Shown here: positions 47,870 through 55,485 of the stretch, in pieces
Numbering within the stretch: the stretch's first letter is position 1
Layout: each line of letters starts with the position of its first letter
Source of the DNA: Pseudomonas sp. MYb185
Lineage (GTDB): Bacteria; Pseudomonadota; Gammaproteobacteria; Pseudomonadales; Pseudomonadaceae
DNA length: 64,000 nucleotides
Direction of reading: 5' to 3'
Assembly (NCBI RefSeq): GCF_002979975.1
Contig: NZ_PCQD01000005.1
Span: forward strand, 254,071 to 318,070
Made by a program: the position numbers and the translations under genes
The notes under the pieces: generated by a model
Told to the model about the DNA's origin: nothing
The model's database searches: none
What the model saw: the letters and a program-made list of their open reading frames with translations, nothing else

Positions 47870-47994
47870 ATGCCAGCCCAGGGAATTGTCCGCAATGGGA
47901 TTCATATTTTCCCTATGCGCCCACAGGCGTGATGCGCACAGTGGCGCCACCCATTGCATTTTCATTGTTTACAGGAGCTGGACATTATGGCTGA
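47866..47994 (+). CDS. Possible 42-residue translationally coupled peptide
   Basis: An ORF starting with ATGA at the replication-protein stop and ending inside the next gene's start (ATGGCTGA). The peptide begins MNASPGNCPQWDSYFPYAPT and ends TGAGHYG, rich in Pro and aromatic residues. GGGG precedes the ATG at 8 bases. The exact stop/start overlaps at both ends resemble the rest of the operon, but a leader function for the next gene, or chance, is possible. Confidence 0.35.
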   Translation: MNASPGNCPQWDSYFPYAPTGVMRTVAPPIAFSLFTGAGHYG

Positions 47995-48796
47995 GATCGC
48001 TGTTGGAGCGCTGCGAAGCAAGATCGAGCTGACGCTGCATACCTACCATGCTACTCGCACCTGGTGGGGGCGGGGTGTGGAATCGGGCAAACCGCAAATC
48101 ATCGGTATGCGTCAGTACCTCGCACTGGCAGGTCGAATCCAACAGAACGCTGCCAAGGATGACCCCTATGCCGATGACTGGATGTTGAGAATTGATGCGA
48201 AGCTGGACGAGGTGCGCAATATCCTGGACCCGATTTACAAGTGGTCCATGGATGTTCTGGCTGATGTGCCGGAAGAGTTGAACATCGAAGAGAATATTTC
48301 ACAGAAGCCGTTCAAGACCGGAGTGTACCCCGGCGGTCAGCAGGGCTGGCAGGGTATTCACCTGCTTATCCGCTATGACCGGGTGGTGCGGAACATCCTG
48401 CTGGCCCAGCACATTGCCATGATCACCCGCGAGGAGGCCCATGAAAAACTCAGAGTGAGCGGCAACGCTATCCGTTCCCTGTGTACCAGTACCCAGCGTT
48501 ACCCCGGCCTGAGTGGTACGACCCGCGATGACTTTGCGGCCCAGAATGCCAGGGCGAGGGCCGCTATCGACAAGTGGGGAGAGCTGCATCCTGATGTGTT
48601 GTCGGGCGCTCGCCGCAGTCCCTATGCCCCCATTGCCCGTACACCAGTCGCAACTACGGAGAGCGGCTCAGGTATTGCTGATACCAAGTCGGCAGCGCCG
48701 GATCTGGATCAGTTGCAGTTGGAGGTTCAGGCTGCAAAACCCGAAGAGGCTGGTTCAGGCCAGGGGTTACTGGGGGAGGGGGATGAGCTGGAGTGA
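47987..48796 (+). CDS. PFL_4669/TIGR03761 family element protein
   Basis: A 269-residue protein (MAEIAVGALRSKIELTLHTY) with the conserved GIHLLIRYDRVVRNILLAQH segment and an acidic, Ser/Ala-rich C-terminus. It matches the PFL_4669 family found in PFGI-1-like elements. Function is unknown; the site in the replication block suggests DNA processing. ATG 47987 follows GGAG. Confidence 0.8.
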   Translation: MAEIAVGALRSKIELTLHTYHATRTWWGRGVESGKPQIIGMRQYLALAGRIQQNAAKDDPYADDWMLRIDAKLDEVRNILDPIYKWSMDVLADVPEELNIEENISQKPFKTGVYPGGQQGWQGIHLLIRYDRVVRNILLAQHIAMITREEAHEKLRVSGNAIRSLCTSTQRYPGLSGTTRDDFAAQNARARAAIDKWGELHPDVLSGARRSPYAPIARTPVATTESGSGIADTKSAAPDLDQLQLEVQAAKPEEAGSGQGLLGEGDELE

Positions 48797-48924
48797 TGCC
48801 AGTGGCATCACCGGTGACTGGAATGAGGTTTTTGGTCGCGGCTGTTGCCAGTGGCAACACTGGTGACTGGAATGGGGTTTCTGGTCACGGCTGTTGCCAG
48901 TGGCATCACCGGTGACTGGAATGA
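48797..48924. repeat. 49-bp tandem repeats (2.6 copies)
   Basis: Units start with TGCCAGTGGCA at 48797, 48846 and 48895, exact period 49 bp. Each contains the palindrome TGCC-AGT-GGCA (with flanking T/A pairs) and a CACCGGTGACTGGAATG block. The array lies between the PFL_4669-like stop and the next start, inside what is otherwise a tightly packed operon. Confidence 0.8.
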
Positions 48925-48948
48925 TGAGGCGATAGGCGGAACCTGATA

Positions 48949-49455
48949 ATGAGAGCGCTACAGCAGATGAAAAACAAACCACGACATAGCTATCACCTGC
49001 CACGATATTGCGGCGAAAGGGAAAAGGGCCTTTTTCCTTTTAAGGGTAAGGGGGGACTGCTGAAATACCTGGACCAGATTGAGGGCTATGCCGCGGAACT
49101 GGAGCAAGCGGAGCACGATTTGGCGCAGCGCTATAATCCGATCCTGAAACACTATGATCTTGCCCTGGCTGTTCAGAACGAGCAGAAGCGTGGATACCTG
49201 GTGCCGATGGTGCGGTGGCGTGGTATCACTAACCGCACGATGGGGATGGCGCGCTTTGATCGTGTGTTTCGACTGGTGCAGTCTGAGGGTGAGCGGCGGA
49301 AGCTGCATGAGATCGAAGTCGAGCGCTGCTTGCTGAACCATCAGGCGGGTGTGGTCAATGCAACAACGCGGCGACTGCGCACGACACTGGAGTCGCTGGA
49401 GCATGCCGATGAGCTTTTGAAGGCTGAGCCAATCATTGGAGTGGTCAGGGATTGA
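48949..49455 (+). CDS. DUF3158 family element protein
   Basis: A 168-residue basic protein (MRALQQMKNKPRHSYHLPRY) with a long helix (about residues 35-60) and the segment YLVPMVRWRGITNRTMGMAR, fitting the DUF3158 family of integrative elements. Role unknown, possibly nucleic acid binding. The 101-bp gap to ssb holds no further gene. Confidence 0.65.
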   Translation: MRALQQMKNKPRHSYHLPRYCGEREKGLFPFKGKGGLLKYLDQIEGYAAELEQAEHDLAQRYNPILKHYDLALAVQNEQKRGYLVPMVRWRGITNRTMGMARFDRVFRLVQSEGERRKLHEIEVERCLLNHQAGVVNATTRRLRTTLESLEHADELLKAEPIIGVVRD

Positions 49456-49559
49456 CTGCACCAGAATACCTTTGAATCAGAAAACTGTTTTCCTGTGTCA
49501 GTAGCGGTTTGCCCGAGGCAATGTGTTCCCACATTGTTCAACGAGGTGGAGAGCTGCTG

Positions 49560-50027
49560 ATGAGCACGCATTTTGAAGGTGAAGGCAATATTGGATCGGA
49601 CCCGCAGGTCAAGGTTTTCCCGACCACAGATAACACTCCTCCCAGGGGAATCCTGAGGCTGAATGTCTTTTTCGATAACCCTGTCGCCGTAGCCGATGGC
49701 AAGTTTGAAGATCGAGGCGGATTCTGGGCGCCGGTTGAGTTTTCCAGGGACGCTCAAACCTGTGAGCAGTGGGCAGAGCTGTATCAACGGGGTATGCGCG
49801 TCATGGTGGTTGGGCGCATGGTCCGGGAAACTTGGACAGATTCGAACGACCAGGATCGTTCTGCGATGAAGGTGCGGGCGCGCGCAGTCGGGATTCTGCC
49901 GTATCGTATTGAGCAGGTGGTGATGGTCCAGTCTCAGAACGCGACACGTTCGCGTCCTGTTGAGCAGCCTGTCCCGGACGAGCCTCTGCCGGAATCCGAC
50001 GCCTTCGATGATGACATTCCCTTCTGA
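49560..50027 (+). CDS. ssb: Single-stranded DNA-binding protein of the element
   Basis: A 155-residue SSB-like protein with an OB-fold region (STHFEGEGNIGSDPQVKVF, APVEFSRDAQTCEQW, VVGRMVRETWTDSND) and a disordered linker. It ends with the acidic tip DAFDDDIPF, the canonical SSB partner-recruiting tail. The OB part diverges from chromosomal SSB. ATG 49560 follows GTGGAGAG. It should protect DNA during conjugative replication. Confidence 0.88.
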   Translation: MSTHFEGEGNIGSDPQVKVFPTTDNTPPRGILRLNVFFDNPVAVADGKFEDRGGFWAPVEFSRDAQTCEQWAELYQRGMRVMVVGRMVRETWTDSNDQDRSAMKVRARAVGILPYRIEQVVMVQSQNATRSRPVEQPVPDEPLPESDAFDDDIPF

Positions 50028-50112
50028 TGAGGCCCTTGTGCAGCGTTGTCACTGCTACAGCGTAATTGCTGAATTGCCCATTTGATTGCGACGTGATGGT
50101 CAGGAGGGACCA

Positions 50113-50709
50113 ATGAAAAAAACGATCTTCTTAGCGCTTGGTGTTGTCTCTGTCACGCTGTCCGGCTGTGCAACCGATCAGCATGTGTATTATCAAGGCA
50201 AGTGTCTCAGTTGCATGAATAACCCGCTGACCGGAGAGCCGGTCAATTATGACCCGGAGAAACTGCCGGAGGGGGCAATGGCCGTTACCGGATTCAATTC
50301 CGGAGCCAGCCAGCCATCGAATACTGGTGGGCCGCAGCCCGTGTCGATTCTGGGTGTTTCTCAAAGGGAGGAGCTGCGGATGACCTATGCGGGTGATGTG
50401 GACACTGCGGCTGCGCTCCTGAAAAACGCGTTTGGGTACATGACCAGGGAAGAAGCCATTGCAGAGAAAGGCTCGATGGTTGGCGGGATGATGTTTCACA
50501 ATGGCGACTACGCCTATAGCGCGGTACCGGGAAGCACCTATTCCATGAGCGGGCTTATTTACGATGGCAGCTTGAGAACACGAGTCAGCAAAGCCTCGAC
50601 CGGAACGGATGTTCTGTTTACGTTTAGCGTGACCAGGAACTACCAGGGACCGAGCATTGAGTCCGTGATGCAGGCCGTCCATGAAAGAGCGAAGGCTGCT
50701 CTGCGGTAA
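50113..50709 (+). CDS. Element lipoprotein of unknown function
   Basis: A 198-residue protein with a lipoprotein signal (MKKTIFLALGVVSVTLSGCA; lipobox LSGC). The mature part starts with CATDQHVYYQGKCLSCMNNP, containing a CxxC pair. The later SMVGGMMFHNGDYAYSAVPG is beta-rich. AGGAGG precedes ATG 50113. It sits in the middle of DNA-processing genes, which is unusual for an envelope protein; a surface or exclusion role is a guess. Confidence 0.7.
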   Translation: MKKTIFLALGVVSVTLSGCATDQHVYYQGKCLSCMNNPLTGEPVNYDPEKLPEGAMAVTGFNSGASQPSNTGGPQPVSILGVSQREELRMTYAGDVDTAAALLKNAFGYMTREEAIAEKGSMVGGMMFHNGDYAYSAVPGSTYSMSGLIYDGSLRTRVSKASTGTDVLFTFSVTRNYQGPSIESVMQAVHERAKAALR

Positions 50710-50776
50710 ATTGGAGCGCGATGGCCGTGAGGCTTTTGATGATGCAAGCTGCTGAGCGGCGCTGATGGGGGAGCTG

Positions 50777-50980
50777 ATGAAGAAGTCACCAATTGGTCGT
50801 GAGCGGGTTGGGATCACTGATGCGGCGCGACTACTGCGGGTATCGGTGACGGAACTGAAAGATGCCATTCGCCAAGGTAAGCCGGTTCATGGTGTCCAGT
50901 TACCCAAGGCCATCCTGATCGGAGCGCATTATCAGTTCTGGTTGGATGAATTGATGGCGATGGAGTTGCACCAGAGATGA
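50777..50980 (+). CDS. Small helix-turn-helix protein (excisionase/AlpA-like)
   Basis: A 67-residue basic protein with a putative HTH (GITDAARLLRVSVTELKDAI) and a wing-like end QFWLDELMAMEL, as in small MerR/AlpA/excisionase-type binders. The ATG at 50777 follows GGGGGAG and lies 7 bp upstream of the topoisomerase gene. It may control this operon or act in excision. Confidence 0.55.
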   Translation: MKKSPIGRERVGITDAARLLRVSVTELKDAIRQGKPVHGVQLPKAILIGAHYQFWLDELMAMELHQR

Positions 50981-50987
50981 GGGCGGT

Positions 50988-53006
50988 ATGACAACGCTGG
51001 TTATCGTGGAATCACCAGGCAAGATCAAGAAGATCAGTTCGATCCTGGGGGCTGGATACAAGGTGGTGGCCAGCGTTGGGCATGTGCGGGATTTACCGGG
51101 CCGGGAGCTGGGCGTTGATCCAGCCAGTTACAAGCCCAGCTATGTGCCAACGGAACGGGGAAAGGGCGTGCTGGCGAAGCTGCGTAAGGAAGTGGCAGCA
51201 GCCGACCAGGTTATTCTGGCCACTGACCCGGATCGGGAAGGTGAAGCCATTGCCTGGCACCTGGCTGACGCTTTGAGGCTGAAACAGCCGAAGCGGATCA
51301 CCTTTACCGCTATCACCAAAGAGAAGATTCGCGAGGCCATGGCACAGGTCCGTGGTATCGACTACGACCGGGTGCGGGCACAGGAAGCGCGACGGGTGTT
51401 GGATCGACTGGTGGGCTATAAAGTCAGTCCGGCCTTGTCGGATCGCGCCGGGCACGCACTATCTGCTGGGAGGGTTCAATCTCCTGCTGTGCGGCTGGTG
51501 GTGGATCGGGAGCGGGAGATCAGAGACTTTCAGCCAGTGAAGCATTTTGGGGTGGAGCTGCTGCTGCCGATACCGGGGCATTGGCCTGAGAACCCCAAGG
51601 CGGTCTGGCGAGCCCAGTGGGACACCCGTCCGCACTTGGTTGAAGGTCAGGAGTACCTGGTGGATCGCGGTCTGGCTGAGCAGGTCGCCACGGTGCGGGA
51701 TGTACAGGTGACGCGCTTTGAGAATGCGTTTGCCAACAGGGCGCCGGCGGCGCCGTTCACCACGTCGACGTTGCAACAGGAAGCTGGGAAGAGGCTGAAG
51801 ATGAAGCCCAAACGGGTCATGGATCTGGCCCAGAAGCTATATGAGCAGGGAGCGATTACCTATCACCGAACGGATAATCCCAACCTTGATCCCGCCGGCA
51901 TCGAGGCGATTCACAGCTATGCGCAATCAGCGGGTCTGGAACTGGCAGGCAAGTTGCGCACCTGGAAGGCCAAAGACGGTGCCCAGGAAGGGCATGAGGC
52001 GATTCGTCCTGCTGATGTGACTGCCCTGCGGGCGGGTGAAGATACCGATCAGCAGGCTATGTATGAGCTTATCTGGCGGCGGGCTGTTGCCTCACAGTTG
52101 GCTGATGCCCGTTATGCGGTGAGACGTGTGCTGCTGACGGGGGCAGTGCAGGGGCTGTCTGTGCGCTTTATCGGCCAGGGCCGCAAACTGATTGATCCCG
52201 GCTGGCTACGGGTTTATGGCCAGGATGAGCCGGAGGAGGGCGACCAGGCCGAGCCGGTCAACCCCATTCCCAAGCTGGAAGTGGGGCAGGGTGTTCGTGC
52301 GGTGGATGCTCGAGTGCTGGACAAGGTCACCAAGCCGCCGGCGCGCTTCAAGCAGTCCACGCTGGTCGCCGAGTTGGAGCGCCAGGGTATTGGTCGACCG
52401 AGTACCTATGCTGCCATTCTGGAAAACATCACCAGCCGCAGTTATCTGATCGAGGACAAAAAGGGGTTTCTGTCACCATCACCAACAGGGGAGGTGATTC
52501 GTGACGCACTCGTGGGTACCTTCGCTTTTGCCAATCTGGACTTTACTCGTGAGCTGGAGGATCAGCTGGACATGATTGCAGAACAGCGCATGACCTATGA
52601 TCAAGTGATAGGCCAGACCTGGGCGTTGCTGGACCGGGAGTTAGGTGGGCTTCGGCAAAGCCAGGTCAACCTGCCGAAAAGCGAACATGCCTGCCCGACC
52701 TGTGGCGCTGCGCTTCGCCGGCGCAAGGGCGGCAAGGGGTTCTTTTGGGGGTGTTCGGCCTACCCCGAGTGCAAGACGGCGTTGCCGGATGAGAAGGGCA
52801 AGCCGGGTAAAGCCCGGGAGCGCAAACCCCAGCCGGAGCCGAGTGAACATGCTTGCCCAAAGTGTTCCAAGCCGCTGTTGCACCGAGTTGGTACGGGGAA
52901 AAAAGGCCCCTATGATTTCTGGGCCTGCAGTGGTTTTCCGAAGTGCAAGGCATCGTTTGAGAACAGCAATGGGACACCGGTGCTCGATGGGGCTGCAACG
53001 AGATGA
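50988..53006 (+). CDS. Type IA DNA topoisomerase, TopA-like, with two C-terminal zinc ribbons
   Basis: A 672-residue enzyme that relaxes negatively supercoiled DNA. The Toprim domain has TTLVIVESPGKIKKISSILG and ATDPDREGEAIAWHLA. The catalytic tyrosine is in GAITYHRTDNPNL. GIGRPSTYAAILENI is the domain IV motif. The C-terminus has two zinc ribbons (HACPTCGAAL ... CSAYPECK and HACPKCSKPL ... CSGFPKCK). The N-terminus is TopA-like rather than TopB-like. It may resolve or prepare the element's DNA during transfer. Confidence 0.9.
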   Translation: MTTLVIVESPGKIKKISSILGAGYKVVASVGHVRDLPGRELGVDPASYKPSYVPTERGKGVLAKLRKEVAAADQVILATDPDREGEAIAWHLADALRLKQPKRITFTAITKEKIREAMAQVRGIDYDRVRAQEARRVLDRLVGYKVSPALSDRAGHALSAGRVQSPAVRLVVDREREIRDFQPVKHFGVELLLPIPGHWPENPKAVWRAQWDTRPHLVEGQEYLVDRGLAEQVATVRDVQVTRFENAFANRAPAAPFTTSTLQQEAGKRLKMKPKRVMDLAQKLYEQGAITYHRTDNPNLDPAGIEAIHSYAQSAGLELAGKLRTWKAKDGAQEGHEAIRPADVTALRAGEDTDQQAMYELIWRRAVASQLADARYAVRRVLLTGAVQGLSVRFIGQGRKLIDPGWLRVYGQDEPEEGDQAEPVNPIPKLEVGQGVRAVDARVLDKVTKPPARFKQSTLVAELERQGIGRPSTYAAILENITSRSYLIEDKKGFLSPSPTGEVIRDALVGTFAFANLDFTRELEDQLDMIAEQRMTYDQVIGQTWALLDRELGGLRQSQVNLPKSEHACPTCGAALRRRKGGKGFFWGCSAYPECKTALPDEKGKPGKARERKPQPEPSEHACPKCSKPLLHRVGTGKKGPYDFWACSGFPKCKASFENSNGTPVLDGAATR

Positions 53007-53018
53007 GTTGGAGATGTC

Positions 53019-53105
53019 ATGGATAAAATGGGGCTGCTAATTTTGGCTTTGGCCATTTGGGGAGGAGTGTCAGGCCTCTTGCTGAGAAGTTATATAGGAG
53101 GGTGA
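53019..53105 (+). CDS. Possible 28-residue hydrophobic peptide
   Basis: MDKMGLLILALAIWGGVSGL followed by LLRSYIGG: a single predicted membrane helix. GGAG precedes the ATG at six bases. It begins 13 bp after the topoisomerase stop and ends before the terminator. It is too short to be confident; it may be a real small membrane protein or chance. Confidence 0.35.
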   Translation: MDKMGLLILALAIWGGVSGLLLRSYIGG

Positions 53106-53162
53106 TGAGCCGGTGTTTGATGTAAATTCAATGAACACCTGCCTGTTCTCGCTGTATCAAAG

Positions 53163-53195
53163 ACGCCAGGTCCTGGGAAGGATCTGGCGTTTTTG
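53163..53195 (+). terminator. Terminator after the topoisomerase block
   Basis: ACGCCAGGTCCT pairs with AGGATCTGGCGT (one mismatch region) and ends in TTTTTGTTT. It marks the end of the partition/replication transcript. Confidence 0.85.
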
Positions 53196-53762
53196 TTTGA
53201 GGTAAAGGGTGGGAAGCTGGATGGTGGTGCTACAGGCCATGTAGCTGAATGATGGAGGCTGCTGTACGTATTGCATGTCCGGCAAGCCATGCGTTGGTCC
53301 GTACCCGAATCTGATATGCAGCCGCGACTCGGTAATTTGTATGCACGATTTCCGCACAAAAGGAGCCCAGGGTTCAAGCAGCGGGCACTGCCGGAGTGAA
53401 GCACTTGGAACATTGGCCAGCCATGGTGCCTTGTTGCAAGCAGCATGGCTGGCCAATGTTACCGGGTAAAGGGTGCCCTCGACCAAGAGGGCGAAGTACA
53501 AGGAGACTGGGTTCCGGGTAGCAACACCGTGGACGTTTGGACGTTGGAACCGTGCCTTTTCACCAGTCGCAGGCACTTATAGGGCAATGAGCCGCAAGGA
53601 CTCAAAGGGCGCTACTGAAACCGTCAGTAGCCAACGGGGTGAGCTTTCATTATCAGGCAGCTGGCCCAGCCGGTCAATGCTGGCTCGATCGGGTTAACAT
53701 TTCCCATCGTTCGTATCGTGACTGTCATTCATTGTCGGTTCTGTCTACCTGAGGAGCTGCAT
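53196..53762. other. Noncoding stretch with several dyads, role unknown
   Basis: About 570 bp without a convincing gene; the ORFs here lack ribosome sites and family features. Dyads seen: a perfect 17-bp inverted repeat (53409-53460), GCCCTC (53475-53480) with GAGGGC (53487-53492), and the hairpin GCTACTGA (53611-53618) with TCAGTAGC (53624-53631). The position between the replication and transfer blocks suggests an origin of transfer, a regulatory RNA, or promoters for the following genes; none is proven. Confidence 0.4.
53409..53460. repeat. Perfect 17-bp inverted repeat
   Basis: AACATTGGCCAGCCATG (53409-53425) is the exact reverse complement of CATGGCTGGCCAATGTT (53444-53460), with an 18-base spacer. 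No T-run follows, so it is not an ordinary terminator. A recombination, operator or transfer-origin role is possible. Confidence 0.6.
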
Positions 53763-54077
53763 ATGAACCACCATGACACTACGCGAACCTTGACTGGATT
53801 GAGTGAGGCGGGCATTGCCAAGCTACAAAAGCATCTTGCTTGGACAGGCAATGAGGGGGTTGTTCAATTCGAAGTGGCACGCTCCGATTTGATAGTTGTT
53901 GTGAGCCCGCAGATCAATAATCCGGATCCCCGATTGGCCGTCGAGCCTTGGCTTTTTGCTATGGCTGTTGCTGGTACAACATACCCGAAAACAGGCGCTG
54001 AGCATGAATCATCGGGCTACGAAGAAGTATGTCTGAGTTACTACGAGGCTGATTTTCAGTTTGAGGAGGCGCTGTGA
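53763..54077 (+). CDS. Unrecognised element protein
   Basis: A 104-residue acidic protein (MNHHDTTRTLTGLSEAGIAK), with a beta-rich middle (VVQFEVARSDLIVVVSPQIN) and an acidic C-terminus (YYEADFQFEEAL). GAGGAG precedes ATG 53763. Its stop overlaps the next gene's GTG start. No family recognised. Confidence 0.6.
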   Translation: MNHHDTTRTLTGLSEAGIAKLQKHLAWTGNEGVVQFEVARSDLIVVVSPQINNPDPRLAVEPWLFAMAVAGTTYPKTGAEHESSGYEEVCLSYYEADFQFEEAL

Positions 54078-54697
54078 GCAAGGCCACACCTATCAGCCAT
54101 TTCCAGCGTCAGGCTGAGGAGGATATTCATGCTGCGCTGGATTCTCATCAGTTAGGGGTGGGCTGGATACAGGCTCGACGAGTGGTTTTTTCTAATCGTG
54201 GGCCGTCGGGCGCCCCAGAGCTGCTGGCATTGATTTTTGCGGATGATCCCTCTCTGGGATACTGGTACGGGCATATTGTCCGGCATCCAGTCAGGCGAGC
54301 CTTATTTGTCAGCGCAATAGTCTGGACCGACGTGTTTATCGACGCTGGAGAGCCTCAGTTGGTGCTGAACCGTTTTCATTATTGGACCTCGGTGAGGCTT
54401 CGATATCAACCATGCACCGCCCAGCAGCCTGATGATACTTATGCCGAGGCAACAACTTTTGAGCAGGCGAGTCGAAACCTCGCACTGATGGTGCGTCGAT
54501 TTGATCTTCGTCTGCGTGGCTCCTCGATGCCATCAGGCGCAGGCCCTGTGAACGGGGTGTTGGAATGCCGGGTCCTCGAGGTATACGGGCTTGAAGGAGG
54601 GGCCGACCAGAATGGCCAGTATCCAGAACCCCCTGGAGTGGAAAACTATATACCGCCTAACATCGCTCCGACCGGCCCGCTTGACACCCACTCATAG
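54074..54697 (+). CDS. Unrecognised element protein
   Basis: A 207-residue protein starting with GTG (SKATPISHFQRQAEEDIHAA), translationally coupled to the previous gene by a four-base overlap. It has a beta-rich, Trp/Tyr-containing middle (YWYGHIVRHPVRRALFVSAI) and a Gly/Pro-rich C-terminus. It is convergent with and overlaps by 52 bp the minus-strand gene. No family recognised. Confidence 0.6.
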   Translation: MSKATPISHFQRQAEEDIHAALDSHQLGVGWIQARRVVFSNRGPSGAPELLALIFADDPSLGYWYGHIVRHPVRRALFVSAIVWTDVFIDAGEPQLVLNRFHYWTSVRLRYQPCTAQQPDDTYAEATTFEQASRNLALMVRRFDLRLRGSSMPSGAGPVNGVLECRVLEVYGLEGGADQNGQYPEPPGVENYIPPNIAPTGPLDTHS

Positions 54698-55374
54698 TCT
54701 CCAGCCGTTTCCTCTAACTGTGGATGGCTGATAACTAGGGGGTTGTCTGAAGTTTTGACAAGGTCACCAGAAGCTGAGAATACCTTCTTGAGGTAGCATT
54801 TCTGGTTCGGCTGCCATATCTGGGAAAGCCCTTTGCTCTGGCTTTTCGATAGCACGAAGTGAAAGGGGAACCTCGATTGAGGTCCGGATCCGAAATTACC
54901 GAGAGTCAATAAGATGTAGGGAATAATCCATAGAGGAATGTCTTGGTAAGCCCATATCTTTTTGTGATCAGCTATACGGGTTAGCGCCTTAAACTCCGAG
55001 ACAGACAGGTTTCCTTTACGGCAAAGGGTCAGGCAGAAAGCATATGCCTGGCAAATATTATCCCGCTCAAAGAATTGCCTACGTAGAGCATCGCCTCGTG
55101 AGTAGTCCCAGCCATCAGCATGCATACCCTTATATCGGTCAGAACGATTGGCCTCCAAGCAGTCGTCCCAAGGTGCTTGTAGTTCGTTAATATTTTGATG
55201 GTCGAAGCGAGACGTTACCTGTGGGCTGTGAACCCCGTATGGGTCTACAGCCTCATCACAGCTGGGGCAGTATGGAAGTACGCCTTTGGCCCGGAAGTCA
55301 GGACCTGCCAGAGCCATGAATTTTTCAGGAGTCACGATTGGACCACCTGGGCGACCGTAACATGCGTACAGCAT
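54646..55374 (-). CDS. Unrecognised cargo protein with CoiA-like zinc-ribbon motif
   Basis: A 242-residue protein on the opposite strand to the rest of the element. Near the N-terminus, VLPYCPSCDEAVDPYG and later RFDHQN recall the CxxC...H zinc ribbon of CoiA-like proteins found in competence and defence contexts. The middle has three more cysteines and an aromatic helix (DIPLWIIPYILLTLGNF). The gene is visibly more AT-rich than its neighbours, a sign of separate acquisition. GGAGG precedes the ATG. Function is unknown; the motif comparison is tentative. Confidence 0.65.
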   Translation of the reverse strand: MLYACYGRPGGPIVTPEKFMALAGPDFRAKGVLPYCPSCDEAVDPYGVHSPQVTSRFDHQNINELQAPWDDCLEANRSDRYKGMHADGWDYSRGDALRRQFFERDNICQAYAFCLTLCRKGNLSVSEFKALTRIADHKKIWAYQDIPLWIIPYILLTLGNFGSGPQSRFPFHFVLSKSQSKGLSQIWQPNQKCYLKKVFSASGDLVKTSDNPLVISHPQLEETAGDYEWVSSGPVGAMLGGI

Positions 55375-55447
55375 GCATCCTCCAATAGTCGATTATTCGC
55401 TTTTGACTTTAACATTCCTTATCGCTCCTTTTAAGGCATTTGCCGCA

Positions 55448-55482
55448 TTGTGCCCCCTGATTGATCCATCACGAGGGCACAA
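55448..55482 (+). promoter_or_regulatory. Inverted repeat covering the PilL-like ribosome site
   Basis: TTGTGCCC (55448-55455) pairs with GGGCACAA (55475-55482), 19-base spacer. The right arm overlaps the GAGGG ribosome site four bases before the start. It could be an operator for the transfer block or a translation-controlling hairpin. Confidence 0.4.
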
Positions 55483-55485
55483 ATC

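Noticed and set aside
48513..48866. ORF overlapping the 49-bp repeats
   Set aside because: It is a frame-shifted shadow of the PFL_4669-like gene running into the repeats.
53157..53576. Minus-strand ORFs over the noncoding gap
   Set aside because: They cross the terminator and the long inverted repeat, have no ribosome sites, and show no coding character.
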